Shown here piece by piece: positions 1 through 8,496 of a stretch of 64,000 nt of DNA. This DNA is from JANQNX01 sp040217095. GTDB lineage: Bacteria > Pseudomonadota > Gammaproteobacteria > Eutrophobiales > Eutrophobiaceae. The DNA lies in assembly GCA_965229565.1 (NCBI GenBank), contig OZ245888.1, positions 2,170,001-2,234,000 on the forward strand. The letters run 5' to 3'. Below the pieces are notes generated by a model that searched no databases, was not told the DNA's origin, and was given only the letters and a program-made list of their open reading frames with translations. The position numbers and the translations under genes are program-made. Numbering within the stretch: the first letter of the stretch is position 1; each line of letters opens with the position of its first letter.

Positions 1-1491
1 AATCCAGACATACTGGGCCTTATCCAGCGGGTGACGATCTTTCAATGCATCGGCATCCAGGGTGTCGGCAATGGCCGCACCCGGGGAGTAATTAACCAGT
101 TGTTTGCGAAACTCGGGATGCAGCAGTGCGGTGACACGTTCACCACTGGCCAACCAGGGTTGCAGGCAAGACGGGGTAAAACCCACCTTATTGGTCAGGG
201 CGTCGTCTTCGATACTATTCTCGGCCAGCATGGCTCCACTGAACAACTTGTTATTCTCGACCAGCATGGCCTCCCACTCGGCACGTTCTTCCGGTGCCAT
301 GTGGTCAAGTCCATGCTGAAACAGGTCTCTACGGAATGCAGGATAACCACCAAACAACTCGTCGGATCCCTCGCCGGTCAATACCACCTTGTAACCGACC
401 TCGTTAACACGACGGCTCATTAATAACTTGGCAACACCCAGCGTGTTATAGATTGTTCTCTCGGTATGCCACAGGGTTTCTGCGAAGAAATCATAAAGAT
501 GCGTTGCGTCCAGTCTCAGGATTTCCTGCTCGGCATTGACGGATTGCGCCATTTCTGTCGCAATTGGCGTTTCATCATAATCATCACTGTCAAAACCGAT
601 AGTAAAAGTCTTGACTGATCCCTGGGTACTGGCGGCAGCCATACCGACGATAGAGCAGGAATCAATACCACCGGACAGGTAACAACCGACGGGGACATCG
701 GCTTCCAGCCTCAATTGCACGGCCTGGATCAGTTTTTCACGCACGGCCTCGATATATTCATTTTCGTCCCCTTCCGGACCACGTGCAGACTCTTCCGGGA
801 AAGGCATATCCCAGTAACATTTTTCTTCAACGTTAAGTTTTCCGTCCTTGCGACGAATGGTCAGCATGTGCCCCGGCTTGACCTGGTGTACACCGGCAAA
901 CGCCGTGCTGCCGGGGACGATTGTCTGCATTAGCTGGTGATAGAGACCGGCCGCATCGAATTCGCGCTTGACCTCGGGATGTGCAAACAACACTTTTAAT
1001 TCTGAACCAAACACCAGGCCGCCGTTGATCTCGGTCCAGTACAGGGGCTTGATACCAAACCGGTCACGGACAAGATGCAATACATCATCCTCGCGGTCAT
1101 ACAGGGCAAAGGCAAACTCTCCACGCAAGTGAGTGAGGGTTTTATCCATGCCAAGTCGTGGATACAGGTGCATCACGATCTCGGAGTCACTCTTGGTCTG
1201 GAAACGAGCACCCTGTGCCGCCAGTTCTGCACGTATGCGCTGGTAATCATAGAGTTCACCGTTCTTGGCCATCATCAGTCGCTTGTCAGTCGAGACGAAT
1301 GGTTGCCGCCCACGTTCCTGGTCCAGGTCAATAATTGACAGGCGAGCATGGCTCAAGCCAATGCCGTCCATGCTTTGCCAACCATAGCCATCAGGCCCAC
1401 GGTGATATTGTATGGCTGCCATGGCAACCAGGGTTTCAGGATCGACAGGACGTGACCTGTCGGCATACATAAAGCCAGCTATTCCACACAT
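1..1491 (-). CDS. asnB: Asparagine synthase (glutamine-hydrolysing), 3' end cut by window edge
   Basis: Transfers amide nitrogen from glutamine to aspartate or a related carboxylate, using ATP, in the cytosol. Read on the minus strand from an ATG at 1489-1491, the protein begins MCGIAGFMYA, so Cys2 is the expected N-terminal nucleophile of the class II glutaminase domain. RGPDG and a GELYDY stretch follow. Near residue 270 the ATP pyrophosphatase signature LSGGIDS is visible, followed by the typical synthetase domain (GEGSDELFGGYP). The frame is open to base 1, about 497 codons, so the C-terminus is missing. The start lies only 13 bases from the end of the neighbouring carbamoyltransferase gene, so co-transcription is likely. 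It may amidate something other than aspartate; sequence alone does not decide this. Confidence 0.93.
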   Translation of the reverse strand, partial: MCGIAGFMYADRSRPVDPETLVAMAAIQYHRGPDGYGWQSMDGIGLSHARLSIIDLDQERGRQPFVSTDKRLMMAKNGELYDYQRIRAELAAQGARFQTKSDSEIVMHLYPRLGMDKTLTHLRGEFAFALYDREDDVLHLVRDRFGIKPLYWTEINGGLVFGSELKVLFAHPEVKREFDAAGLYHQLMQTIVPGSTAFAGVHQVKPGHMLTIRRKDGKLNVEEKCYWDMPFPEESARGPEGDENEYIEAVREKLIQAVQLRLEADVPVGCYLSGGIDSCSIVGMAAASTQGSVKTFTIGFDSDDYDETPIATEMAQSVNAEQEILRLDATHLYDFFAETLWHTERTIYNTLGVAKLLMSRRVNEVGYKVVLTGEGSDELFGGYPAFRRDLFQHGLDHMAPEERAEWEAMLVENNKLFSGAMLAENSIEDDALTNKVGFTPSCLQPWLASGERVTALLHPEFRKQLVNYSPGAAIADTLDADALKDRHPLDKAQYVWI

Positions 1492-1504
1492 AATATTTAA
1501 AGTA

Positions 1505-2563
1505 TCAGGTAAAGGTTTGAAGGATAGATGAGAGTAATGCCATACGCATAAACACTGCACCGCGTGCCTGGGCGAAGTACCAGTTATGCGGGGTATCGTC
1601 CAGATCCGTGTCCAGTTCCTTGCCGCGTGCCAGCGGATGCATGATGATGGCATTATCTTTCAAGGGTGATTTTGCATTCAGTCGAAAGCGCGTGCCGTGC
1701 TCCTCGAAGTCATCACCAACCCAGGCAATGGAATTGATGTATATCACATCGAGGTTGGGTAATTCCTTGTCAAGCCTGGACGTGACACGCTTATTAATTC
1801 CGGCTGCTTTCAGTTCTTCTGCCTGCTCCTTGCTACATGAAGATTTTTCATCCGTAATAATAACGATCTCTTCGATAGCATTGGCAAACAGGCACAGGTA
1901 AATAAGCAGGCTGCGAATAGTGCGCATCTTCTTCGGTACACCGATGATACCAATGCGTATCTTGTCTTGCTTCTTGATTCTGTTATTACAGAGGTCAGGC
2001 CGCCATTTCAACAAAGCGTAGATATCAGCCATGGCCTGGGTAGGATGTTCATCAATGCCGTTGCCGCCATTGACAATCGGTATGCGCAGGGCTTCCAGCA
2101 TTTCATAAACTGCTTCCTCGTTCTTGTCGCGCAGCACCACGAGATCGCCATAGTGATTCAACATCTCACCGATGTCATACAATGATTCGCCCTTGGCGAT
2201 TCCGGTTGAGGCCGGATCGGTAATAGACATGATATCGCCACCGAGACGATGCCAGGCACTTTCAAATGACAAACGCGTTCGCGTGCTTGGCTCGTAAAAG
2301 GCACTGACGAGGATCTTCCCGGTTAAAGGACGATTGATCATTTGCGGTTGCGTCTCATAACGCGCCGCCAGGCGAGACAATTGAATCAATTGTTCGCGGG
2401 AGAACTGGTTAGCCGAGACAACCGGTCGTTTTGCCAGTTTTAATAAAGAGGAAAGATCTTCCTCTATTTCATTGAGCAATACGCGCGGCCGTTCAAAGCC
2501 CTGGGTGTCCAGCGGATGCGGATCCAGTGGTTCATTAATACGTGCGCTATGTTTATTTACCAT
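1505..2563 (-). CDS. Aspartate-carbamoyltransferase-like protein, acceptor unknown
   Basis: Carbamoyltransferase of the ATCase/OTCase family, about 352 residues, cytosolic. The carbamoyl phosphate site is intact: STRTR, an 80s-loop-like GIAKGE, HPTQ, and MRTIRS at the place of the Arg167 segment of E. coli PyrB. The C-terminus follows PyrB (HPLAR, TPHNWYFAQA). The 230s region differs: where PyrB has TRVQ (Arg229, Gln231, which hold aspartate) this protein has NSIA, so the amino acceptor is probably not aspartate. The start at 2563 is chosen over the upstream in-frame ATG at 2725 because GGAGG lies just before it and the extra residues overlap the symporter and microprotein genes. It is the last gene of an operon with amidohydrolases and a symporter, pointing to N-carbamoyl compound metabolism. 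Confidence 0.88.
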   Translation of the reverse strand: MVNKHSARINEPLDPHPLDTQGFERPRVLLNEIEEDLSSLLKLAKRPVVSANQFSREQLIQLSRLAARYETQPQMINRPLTGKILVSAFYEPSTRTRLSFESAWHRLGGDIMSITDPASTGIAKGESLYDIGEMLNHYGDLVVLRDKNEEAVYEMLEALRIPIVNGGNGIDEHPTQAMADIYALLKWRPDLCNNRIKKQDKIRIGIIGVPKKMRTIRSLLIYLCLFANAIEEIVIITDEKSSCSKEQAEELKAAGINKRVTSRLDKELPNLDVIYINSIAWVGDDFEEHGTRFRLNAKSPLKDNAIIMHPLARGKELDTDLDDTPHNWYFAQARGAVFMRMALLSSILQTFT

Positions 2564-2679
2564 AGCGTGCCCTCCTTCAGGTCCTTGATCCAGAAAATAA
2601 GTAATACAACTGGTGCCAGTACCGTTACGAACAGGGCAATGCTCACCAGCCAGGTTAATGCAGTGATTGATATCGTCAT
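2557..2679 (-). CDS. 40-residue membrane microprotein downstream of SSS symporter
   Basis: Short gene of 40 codons (MTISITALTWLV ... KEGTLW, stop TAA at 2557-2559). One hydrophobic segment spans roughly residues 7-30 and is followed by a short basic tail, the layout of a single-pass inner-membrane protein. It starts inside the symporter stop codon (ATGA overlap at 2676-2679) and ends 7 bases inside the carbamoyltransferase gene, so all three are translationally linked. An AAGGAG sequence precedes the start. Probably an accessory subunit of the symporter, by position only; no function is recognisable from sequence. Confidence 0.8.
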   Translation of the reverse strand: MTISITALTWLVSIALFVTVLAPVVLLIFWIKDLKEGTLW

Positions 2680-4121
2680 GATTTGGCTCCTTGCATATCC
2701 ATGCTGGATAGTCTCGACCAGTCAAAACTGGCTGGCATTAACCACGTCGATAGCAGTACGACCAGCATGGAAACAAACGCGGATACCAGGGCAGCCACGT
2801 AAAAACCGATAGTGAAATAACAAACCAGGCCAATGCCCGTGCCCAGGATCATGGCAGCTGCAGCACCGACGGGGTTGGCCTTTTTCCAGTAAAGACCTGA
2901 TGCAATTGGCCAGATGGTGCTGGCGACGAAGGCACCAGTAAAATAAAGTAACTCCGCTAACGTGGTCAAACGGGGCCAGCATAGTATCCAGGCAAATAAA
3001 CCCAGTCCCAGTACGACAAAACGTGCCGCCCTGGCCAGTTCAGCATCACCCGCTTGAGGCCGAAAATGCCCCTTATAAATATCTGTAAGTATCAAATCCG
3101 ACGTGGCTGCCAATAAGGAGTCCAGGCTGGATGCCAGCGCGGCAAAGACCACGATAAATACCAGGATCGCACCAGTCGTACCAAGCAGATTGGCGGCGAC
3201 CATTGGACCCACCATGTCCGCAGCCGGAACGTTGATCTCCAGTGCCGGTACTGTCAACGCGATAAAACCGGCCACGACCGGGATCGGCATCCAGAACAGG
3301 CCAGCGATGAGGTACGCCTTGAACCCCACTCCCTTGCGAAAGGCAAAGGCCCTGCTCCACCAGACGTTGGAATGAAAGATTTCGCCAATACCAAAAAACA
3401 GGTTGTTAAAAAGAAACATGATCGCTGCTGGCATCAACAGGTTCAGTAACTCGGGACGATGCTCCAGTGCCGCACTATGCATGTTATCGAAACCGACCTC
3501 GGTAATCGCCAGCCAAGCAAGCAAGCTGATCCCGATCAGTATAATGATGGTCTGGATAAAGTCGGTGCCGATCACCGCGCGTAAGCCACCGAGTACCGTG
3601 TACATAACACATACCGCCAGTATTACCGTCATACCGATTTTATAGTCGATACCGGTCAACGCATTGACCAGTACACCCCCGGCCATGCCCATGGAGACCA
3701 GCCAGCCCAGGCCATAGAACAGGGAAATCGCGAGGAAAATTCGCCAGGTCGTATTGCCATAGCGCAGGCGCACAAAATCACCGCTGGTAAAACCACCCGG
3801 CATCAGTTCATGGATACGTTTCGCCAATGGTGCAAACAGCATCAGGCCAACAGAACCCAGGGAATAACCCAACATGCCCCAGATACCCATTTGCAATGCA
3901 AGCTGCGGGGCCGCCATGGTAGTGTTACTGGTCACCCAGGTCGCCATCGCCGTGGCCGTACCCAGCGCCAACCCGACCTTGCGCCCGGCCAGCATGAAAC
4001 CTTCCAGTCCTTTACTTCGCTTGCCAAGGTAATAGCCAAGCACCACCCAAAGCAGGGAAAAGACGGCGAGTATTACCCAACCAATCGCGGGGTTCAGGAC
4101 CGCGTTGTCGATACTATTCAC
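2676..4121 (-). CDS. Sodium:solute symporter (SSS family)
   Basis: Inner-membrane transporter of 481 residues with about 13 hydrophobic segments, normal for the SSS/PutP family. Uptake of a small organic solute with Na+ is expected. Recognisable regions are the first helix and the GRKVGL loop, MATWVTSNTTMAAP in the Na+-site region, and SLDSLLAATSDL in a late helix. The start is GTG (4119-4121) overlapping the preceding amidase stop. Substrate cannot be read from sequence. Flanking genes for N-carbamoyl amidohydrolase, a cysteine hydrolase and a carbamoyltransferase suggest a ureide, hydantoin-derived or nucleobase-derived compound. Confidence 0.92.
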   Translation of the reverse strand: MNSIDNAVLNPAIGWVILAVFSLLWVVLGYYLGKRSKGLEGFMLAGRKVGLALGTATAMATWVTSNTTMAAPQLALQMGIWGMLGYSLGSVGLMLFAPLAKRIHELMPGGFTSGDFVRLRYGNTTWRIFLAISLFYGLGWLVSMGMAGGVLVNALTGIDYKIGMTVILAVCVMYTVLGGLRAVIGTDFIQTIIILIGISLLAWLAITEVGFDNMHSAALEHRPELLNLLMPAAIMFLFNNLFFGIGEIFHSNVWWSRAFAFRKGVGFKAYLIAGLFWMPIPVVAGFIALTVPALEINVPAADMVGPMVAANLLGTTGAILVFIVVFAALASSLDSLLAATSDLILTDIYKGHFRPQAGDAELARAARFVVLGLGLFAWILCWPRLTTLAELLYFTGAFVASTIWPIASGLYWKKANPVGAAAAMILGTGIGLVCYFTIGFYVAALVSAFVSMLVVLLSTWLMPASFDWSRLSSMDMQGAKS

Positions 4122-4864
4122 TGTGCACTAACCTCGGCCTTGATCTCGGCCAGCGCCTCCTCTGTGTTTAGTACCCGCGCATAGCGGTCTTTCATCGTGG
4201 TTATGGTCGCCTTCTGTAACTCCGGGGTCACGGTTGCGCAACCATCAGAGATTAGTGTCACGTAAAATCCAAGATCGCATGCGGTTCGGATCGCGGTTGA
4301 GACACACTCATTACTGTACACACCGGTGACATAAAGCCCGTTTATTTCCATGTTACGCAGGATGTATTCAATGTTGGTCGAGCTGAATACACCACTGGCC
4401 GTTTTATTAATGATGATCTCGTCTTCAATAGGTGCGACTTCCTCGATAAATTCGGCCTCTTTAGAACCCGGGGCTGCATGCAAGCCGAGACGCTTGTGCC
4501 CGGGACTACGATCGCGGCCATCCCGTGTGTGGGACTGGATACGCGTGTGGATGACTTCCAGGCTATGCCCACGAAATGCATCCTGCAATCGACGCACGTT
4601 GGGAAATACCGTGTTCTTGAGCCGATCAAAATAATATTCCTGTGCTTCAATGGGAACGCCTGAAGCAGCTGCGTCAGCAAACACACCGTGTCCCGGTGAT
4701 GCATCAAGGTATTGCATGTCGATACACAATAGTGCCGTTTGATGTGTTCTAAGTGCCCTGGCAATACCCGGGGAATTCGTTATTGAATCACGGTAAGTGT
4801 CCCGTAACGGGTCTACCTCGAGAAACTCGGGTTTTATATTTGTTATTTTTTCTTCCTCGGTCAT
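4118..4864 (-). CDS. Isochorismatase-like cysteine hydrolase (amidase)
   Basis: Cytosolic hydrolase of 248 residues in the isochorismatase/N-carbamoylsarcosine amidase/RutB superfamily. The catalytic triad is visible: Asp in LCIDMQ, Lys in NKTASGVF, Cys in SNECVST. The family splits C-N bonds of carbamoyl or amide compounds. The gene begins 2 bases after the upstream amidohydrolase ends and overlaps the symporter start by GTGA. In this operon a role in hydrolysing an N-carbamoyl or ureido intermediate to release ammonia is plausible. The exact substrate (carbamoylsarcosine-, biuret- or ureidoacrylate-like) is not determinable by eye. Confidence 0.88.
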   Translation of the reverse strand: MTEEEKITNIKPEFLEVDPLRDTYRDSITNSPGIARALRTHQTALLCIDMQYLDASPGHGVFADAAASGVPIEAQEYYFDRLKNTVFPNVRRLQDAFRGHSLEVIHTRIQSHTRDGRDRSPGHKRLGLHAAPGSKEAEFIEEVAPIEDEIIINKTASGVFSSTNIEYILRNMEINGLYVTGVYSNECVSTAIRTACDLGFYVTLISDGCATVTPELQKATITTMKDRYARVLNTEEALAEIKAEVSAQ

Positions 4865-4866
4865 TG

Positions 4867-6126
4867 TTAACTCGCCAGTCGTCTTAACGTATTAACCAGG
4901 ACATTGGCCCCGGCCTCGATATCTTCCCATGCTGTCCATTCAGCGGCGGAGTGACTACGTCCTTCCTTGCTGGGCACAAAGATCATCCCTGCCGGTGCAA
5001 TACCGGCAATAATCTGGGCATCGTGTGCAGCACCACTATGCAACCTGGTGGCATTCAAGTGTTTCACTTCAACCGAGTCTTCGATCGCATCAATGACTCT
5101 TTCAGCACACTGTACCGGGGCAATTTCGCTTAGCTTGTTATAGTCAAAATTCAGGTTACGTTTCCTTGAGATGGCCGATAGGGAACGCTGCATGGCATCG
5201 GCAATACTGTTGAGTGTTGCCGGATCCGTATCTCGCACATCCAGTGAAAAGATCGCCTTGTCCGGCACCACGTTGGCAGCGCCAGGCTTTAACGCCACTT
5301 TACCTATAGTCGCAGTACTGCGTGGACTACCGTACTCGCTCAGTATGCGGTCCAGTTGGTTGGCGAATTCGGCAAGCCCCTGGAAAGCATCAGCTCGCAT
5401 GTCCATGGGCGTGGTCCCGGCATGGTTCGCCTGACCATTCAGGGTAACCTCCCATTTAAACAACCCGGTAATCGCGTCCACGATTCCGATCTGGATATTT
5501 TTTCTATCCAGTACCGGTCCTTGTTCTATATGTAACTCAACATAGGCATGAATACTGTTGGCGGTACGCTGGGCATGTAATGCCTTGTCGGCATCAAGCC
5601 CATGTTTTTCCATGGCCTGTTTCAATGTCACACCATCCAGATCTACCGCGTTGTGCAGATAGGCAGGTGTCACGAGACCCGCCATTGCCTGTGAACCCAG
5701 CAAGCCACCGAAACGGCCTTCTTCATCGGTAAATGACACGGCCTCAACAGGACGCTTTAACTTGATTCCTGATTCTTTTAACGTGCGTACCGCTTCAAGC
5801 GCACATAATACGCCAAGGGCGCCATCGAGATGGCCGGCACCAGGTACAGTATCAAGGTGGGAACCGGACATTACGCTCGGCGTCTTGTCATCCCAGCCCA
5901 GACGCGCATGCAAATTGGCAGCACCATCCTGGTAGAAGTCCAGACCTGAATCTTCAATGCGTCGTTGAAACCATTGGCGGCCTTCCATATCAGCGTCGCT
6001 GAATGCCATACGGTAGATTCCCTGGTTTTCCTGGCGACCTATCCGGGCCAGTTCGTCAACGTCATGCCGAAGTCGCTCGCCATTGATTTGCAGTTCATTG
6101 CTTATTTCAAGTTGATTTACACTCAT
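4867..6126 (-). CDS. M20-family N-carbamoyl amidohydrolase (hydantoinase/carbamoylase)
   Basis: Zinc amidohydrolase of 419 residues, similar to N-carbamoyl-L-amino acid hydrolase and allantoate amidohydrolase. Metal and substrate residues stand out: SGSHLDTVPGAGHLDGALG, FTDEEGRFG, HIEQGP, the dimerisation-domain histidine in NHAGTTPMD, and GRSHSAAEWT near the C-terminus. The reaction would be hydrolysis of a ureido group to an amine, CO2 and ammonia. It begins within the stop of the preceding gene (ATGA, 6123-6126). Together with the isochorismatase-like amidase and the symporter it defines a ureide-type catabolic operon. Confidence 0.92.
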   Translation of the reverse strand: MSVNQLEISNELQINGERLRHDVDELARIGRQENQGIYRMAFSDADMEGRQWFQRRIEDSGLDFYQDGAANLHARLGWDDKTPSVMSGSHLDTVPGAGHLDGALGVLCALEAVRTLKESGIKLKRPVEAVSFTDEEGRFGGLLGSQAMAGLVTPAYLHNAVDLDGVTLKQAMEKHGLDADKALHAQRTANSIHAYVELHIEQGPVLDRKNIQIGIVDAITGLFKWEVTLNGQANHAGTTPMDMRADAFQGLAEFANQLDRILSEYGSPRSTATIGKVALKPGAANVVPDKAIFSLDVRDTDPATLNSIADAMQRSLSAISRKRNLNFDYNKLSEIAPVQCAERVIDAIEDSVEVKHLNATRLHSGAAHDAQIIAGIAPAGMIFVPSKEGRSHSAAEWTAWEDIEAGANVLVNTLRRLAS

Positions 6127-6632
6127 GCTAATCGCTCTCCTCGTATTACCAGCCAGCAGGTCGCAACAAACATGATCAGGCCCGCAAAGAAAAAATACAG
6201 TGCGCGTTCCAGTGAATGATGTTCAACGGTGACCTGGATTGCGTCACTCCAGCCACCTGCTTGTCCATCATCAATTAATCTAGCGCGGTAATACCATTCA
6301 CCATTTGGTTTACCTGATATTACGGTTGCGTTATCGCTACCCGGATACAGTTTATTTGCATCGGAAAAATCTCGATTCATTGCTTCTTCAATCTCTACCT
6401 CTCCCAGGCTTTCCTGCCAGGTCAGTTTAAAAAAACCAGCCTCGGCCACATTCTTATTACTTTCAAGTATCGGAATCTCGGCCGCGTGCAAACTAACCGA
6501 CTGTGTAAACATCAGGAATACGGACAACAAGAATGTACTGGGAAAGAGTTGGCGCCGGACGCTGTTATTTTTTATATATGTCACTTTTGAAGTGTGAACA
6601 TGTTGCCCGTGTATAAAGCGAATGTTCAGCAT
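6123..6632 (-). CDS. Exported fibronectin-III-like protein with C-terminal membrane anchor
   Basis: First gene of the ureide-type operon, up to 169 residues. A signal-peptide-like hydrophobic stretch (around residues 30-50, ending LHAAE) is followed by a small beta-rich domain whose pattern (FKLTW, GEWYYRARLIDDGQAGGWSDAIQVTV) looks like a fibronectin type III module. A C-terminal transmembrane helix (YFFFAGLIMFVATCWLVI) and a short basic tail follow. Its stop overlaps the amidohydrolase start. The true start is uncertain: the ATG at 6632 gives a long N-region and internal starts exist, none with a clear ribosome site. It may present or bind a ligand on the periplasmic face for the symporter; this is inference. 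Confidence 0.72.
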   Translation of the reverse strand: MLNIRFIHGQHVHTSKVTYIKNNSVRRQLFPSTFLLSVFLMFTQSVSLHAAEIPILESNKNVAEAGFFKLTWQESLGEVEIEEAMNRDFSDANKLYPGSDNATVISGKPNGEWYYRARLIDDGQAGGWSDAIQVTVEHHSLERALYFFFAGLIMFVATCWLVIRGERLA

Positions 6633-6880
6633 GTTTGCAATTCATATGTTTAATCTTGTTAAGTTATCGCGCCGGGTAATGAGTTGACGCAAAATGCTCG
6701 AATCAACAGTATAAAATTCTGCACAGTTGATTTAAGTAGAGAATTTATGCTTTAAAAAACAATATTATACGTTTTTTACGCCTAATTTTAAAGGCGTGTG
6801 AACAGATTGTCACAAAACAATATGCTGTATAAAGAGTTAGGGTTGGAAATGGATGTATCTATCATCCTGGCAGAACAGTA

Positions 6881-6913
6881 TAGATAAAAGCAGGGGCCGC
6901 GTATGCAGCCCCT
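6881..6913 (-). terminator. Rho-independent terminator of the small secreted protein gene
   Basis: CAGGGGC (6891-6897) pairs with GCCCCTG (6907-6913). Read on the minus strand the hairpin is followed by a TTTTAT run, 15 bases after the stop codon of the 6928-7191 gene. The rest of 6633-6927 is AT-rich and shows no gene; it should contain the promoter of the leftward ureide-type operon, but no convincing -35/-10 pair stands out. Confidence 0.75.
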
Positions 6914-6927
6914 GTATTACCTAGCTA

Positions 6928-7191
6928 TTACAAAGTTTTAGCAGCGTTTTCTATACTTACAGAACTATCAGCATAACTTTTGCTCTGGTTTAGCACCTTG
7001 GCATTAAGAATGCCGCGCTTCAGTGCTCTCTCGTCAACAACAGAACCACTACCTGAAATATCGGTGCTAATGTTGTAGTTAACAACGGCATCAGTATTAC
7101 GCTCTATTACGGTACTGAAGTCGTCCGCAGCTACAGTTGCACTGGCAGCAATACCAGCAGAAACGATTATTGCGTTAAAGGTCTTTTTCAT
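6928..7191 (-). CDS. Small secreted protein of unknown function
   Basis: 87 residues with a clean signal peptide (MKKTFNAIIVSAGIAASATVA, cleavage probably before ADDF). The mature part is about 65 residues, hydrophilic, rich in Ser/Asn/Ala/Val and without cysteines. It has its own terminator and an AT-rich upstream region, with TAGGAGAA just before the start, so it is a well-translated single-gene unit. No family is recognised. A small periplasmic or secreted protein is the most that can be said. Confidence 0.7.
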   Translation of the reverse strand: MKKTFNAIIVSAGIAASATVAADDFSTVIERNTDAVVNYNISTDISGSGSVVDERALKRGILNAKVLNQSKSYADSSVSIENAAKTL

Positions 7192-7395
7192 GATTACTTC
7201 TCCTAAAGTTGAATTGAAAGATAAATATCATTAACAAATACTATAAACATTAAATTATTAATAGCTATTTTAAATAATTTATCTGCTCTATTAATAAATG
7301 CTATTAAAAATCAGTTAACGATTTAAATTTTATTCGCCTTCAGGAGACATCGTTTTTAAAGAGGTTGTTTCATATAAATATTTAATTACGACGAT

Positions 7396-7785
7396 TTACT
7401 TTTTCCATACCAACTTGGGCATGATGTAGATATTGCCGGCAGCGGCAAAGGTTTTCCCTACCACGTAGACACGTTTTTCATGATTTAACTCGATCATCAG
7501 GCCCTGCATGAACTGACCAGGTTGTATCACATCAGGCACAAGGTGGTTGCCGAAGTAATTAATCCTGAAAGAGTCTGCCACGATGGGAACCAGTTGTTGC
7601 TTGAAGCCCTGGAAGGCACCTGATCGGAGCAGTTCTTCAGCTATGCACGGCATGACTGGTAACGCCCCCTCCTCGTTATCTCTACGCCCCCAGGGCACAA
7701 GTACCTGGCGCTGCTTGAGAATGACCGGCAGGCGGGCGCGACAGCTATCGAAGCGGATAGTCTTGTTGTTGTAGGTAATCTCCAC
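7396..7785 (-). CDS. Hypothetical protein, 129 residues
   Basis: No signal peptide or membrane segment; mixed alpha/beta composition with a basic C-terminus (IMPKLVWKK). The stretch VLVPWGRR and a later KRVYVVGKTFAAAG are the most distinctive. I do not recognise the family. The region to the left (7192-7395) is AT-rich and non-coding. The gene opposite, at 7912, is divergent, and the 126 bases between them (7786-7911) presumably hold both promoters. Confidence 0.55.
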   Translation of the reverse strand: MEITYNNKTIRFDSCRARLPVILKQRQVLVPWGRRDNEEGALPVMPCIAEELLRSGAFQGFKQQLVPIVADSFRINYFGNHLVPDVIQPGQFMQGLMIELNHEKRVYVVGKTFAAAGNIYIMPKLVWKK

Positions 7786-7911
7786 CTGCCTAGTCTGGAG
7801 AACTTTGAGAGAACTTTCAATACATCCGGGGTGTCTACCACTATATAAAGCTATGGCATGGAAATTGGATAATTCAGTGTATCAGTGGAACCGGTTTATT
7901 GAGGTACGGAA

Positions 7912-8205
7912 ATGAAATACAAATGGATGAAACCGACAAGGAAGATGCACAAGCATATTGTAAATACCACACACGGTGACCTGGAGGTCGGCTATCCAAT
8001 CATTTATTTCTGCCGGCTTGGGAATAAAGGCGAAGTGCTCGAATACGGCTATGTTGACGAAATCTATAACCAGCTAGGTGGAAACGTTGTCATCCTGGAT
8101 GGATTCGATTGTGGCATCAGGAATGTATTCAAGGTCATACCCCACTACTGGAAACACTGTCGTTTTTACTCATCGTTCTACGACATGATGCAACACGCTG
8201 CCTGA
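7912..8205 (+). CDS. Hypothetical protein, 97 residues
   Basis: Basic, aromatic-rich small protein (MKYKWMKPTRKMHKH ... KVIPHYWKHCRFYSSFYDMM) without signal peptide. A short segment (IIYFCRLGNKGEVLEYGYVDEI) could be a small beta barrel. No family recognised. It is divergent from the 7396-7785 gene. Start choice is supported only by a GAGGTACGGAA sequence shortly upstream. Confidence 0.55.
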   Translation: MKYKWMKPTRKMHKHIVNTTHGDLEVGYPIIYFCRLGNKGEVLEYGYVDEIYNQLGGNVVILDGFDCGIRNVFKVIPHYWKHCRFYSSFYDMMQHAA

Positions 8206-8496
8206 ACAAGGTTCGGAATTACAGTTGTTCGGATAAGGTCTTGCTTGTTCATCTTTGTTATTTATCCACATTTTCTGTTGATAAGCTTGTGGAAGATAAA
8301 TGTAAATAAATGCAACAAGGGTAATCTACAAGCGTTATTGCAGTTTAGTTAAAAATTAACCACCTTGTATAACTATCATCAATTCCAGCGACTTACCCGG
8401 TATCCCATTTGAAAAAAACATGTTTGACCTCGCCTTGCGGCTTATCCACTGGCCGTAAGACGAGTGTGGACAAACATTAAAATCATATACAAAAAA
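8206..8496. other. Intergenic region with DnaA-box-like sequences
   Basis: No gene seen in 291 bases between convergent genes. It contains a perfect DnaA-box consensus TTATCCACA (8262-8270), a near match TTATCCACT (8442-8450) and a weak inverted match TGTGGACAA (8465-8473). No AT-rich unwinding element, iterons or neighbouring dnaA/parA genes are present, so an origin is not claimed; a DnaA-binding or titration site is the milder possibility. Confidence 0.35.

Noticed and set aside
2564..2725. 54-codon N-terminal extension of the carbamoyltransferase
   Set aside because: It lies over the microprotein and symporter end in another frame; the GGAGG-preceded ATG at 2563 fits the family length.
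8206..8496. Replication origin
   Set aside because: Too few DnaA boxes, no AT-rich unwinding region, and no dnaA, dnaN, gidA or parAB nearby.
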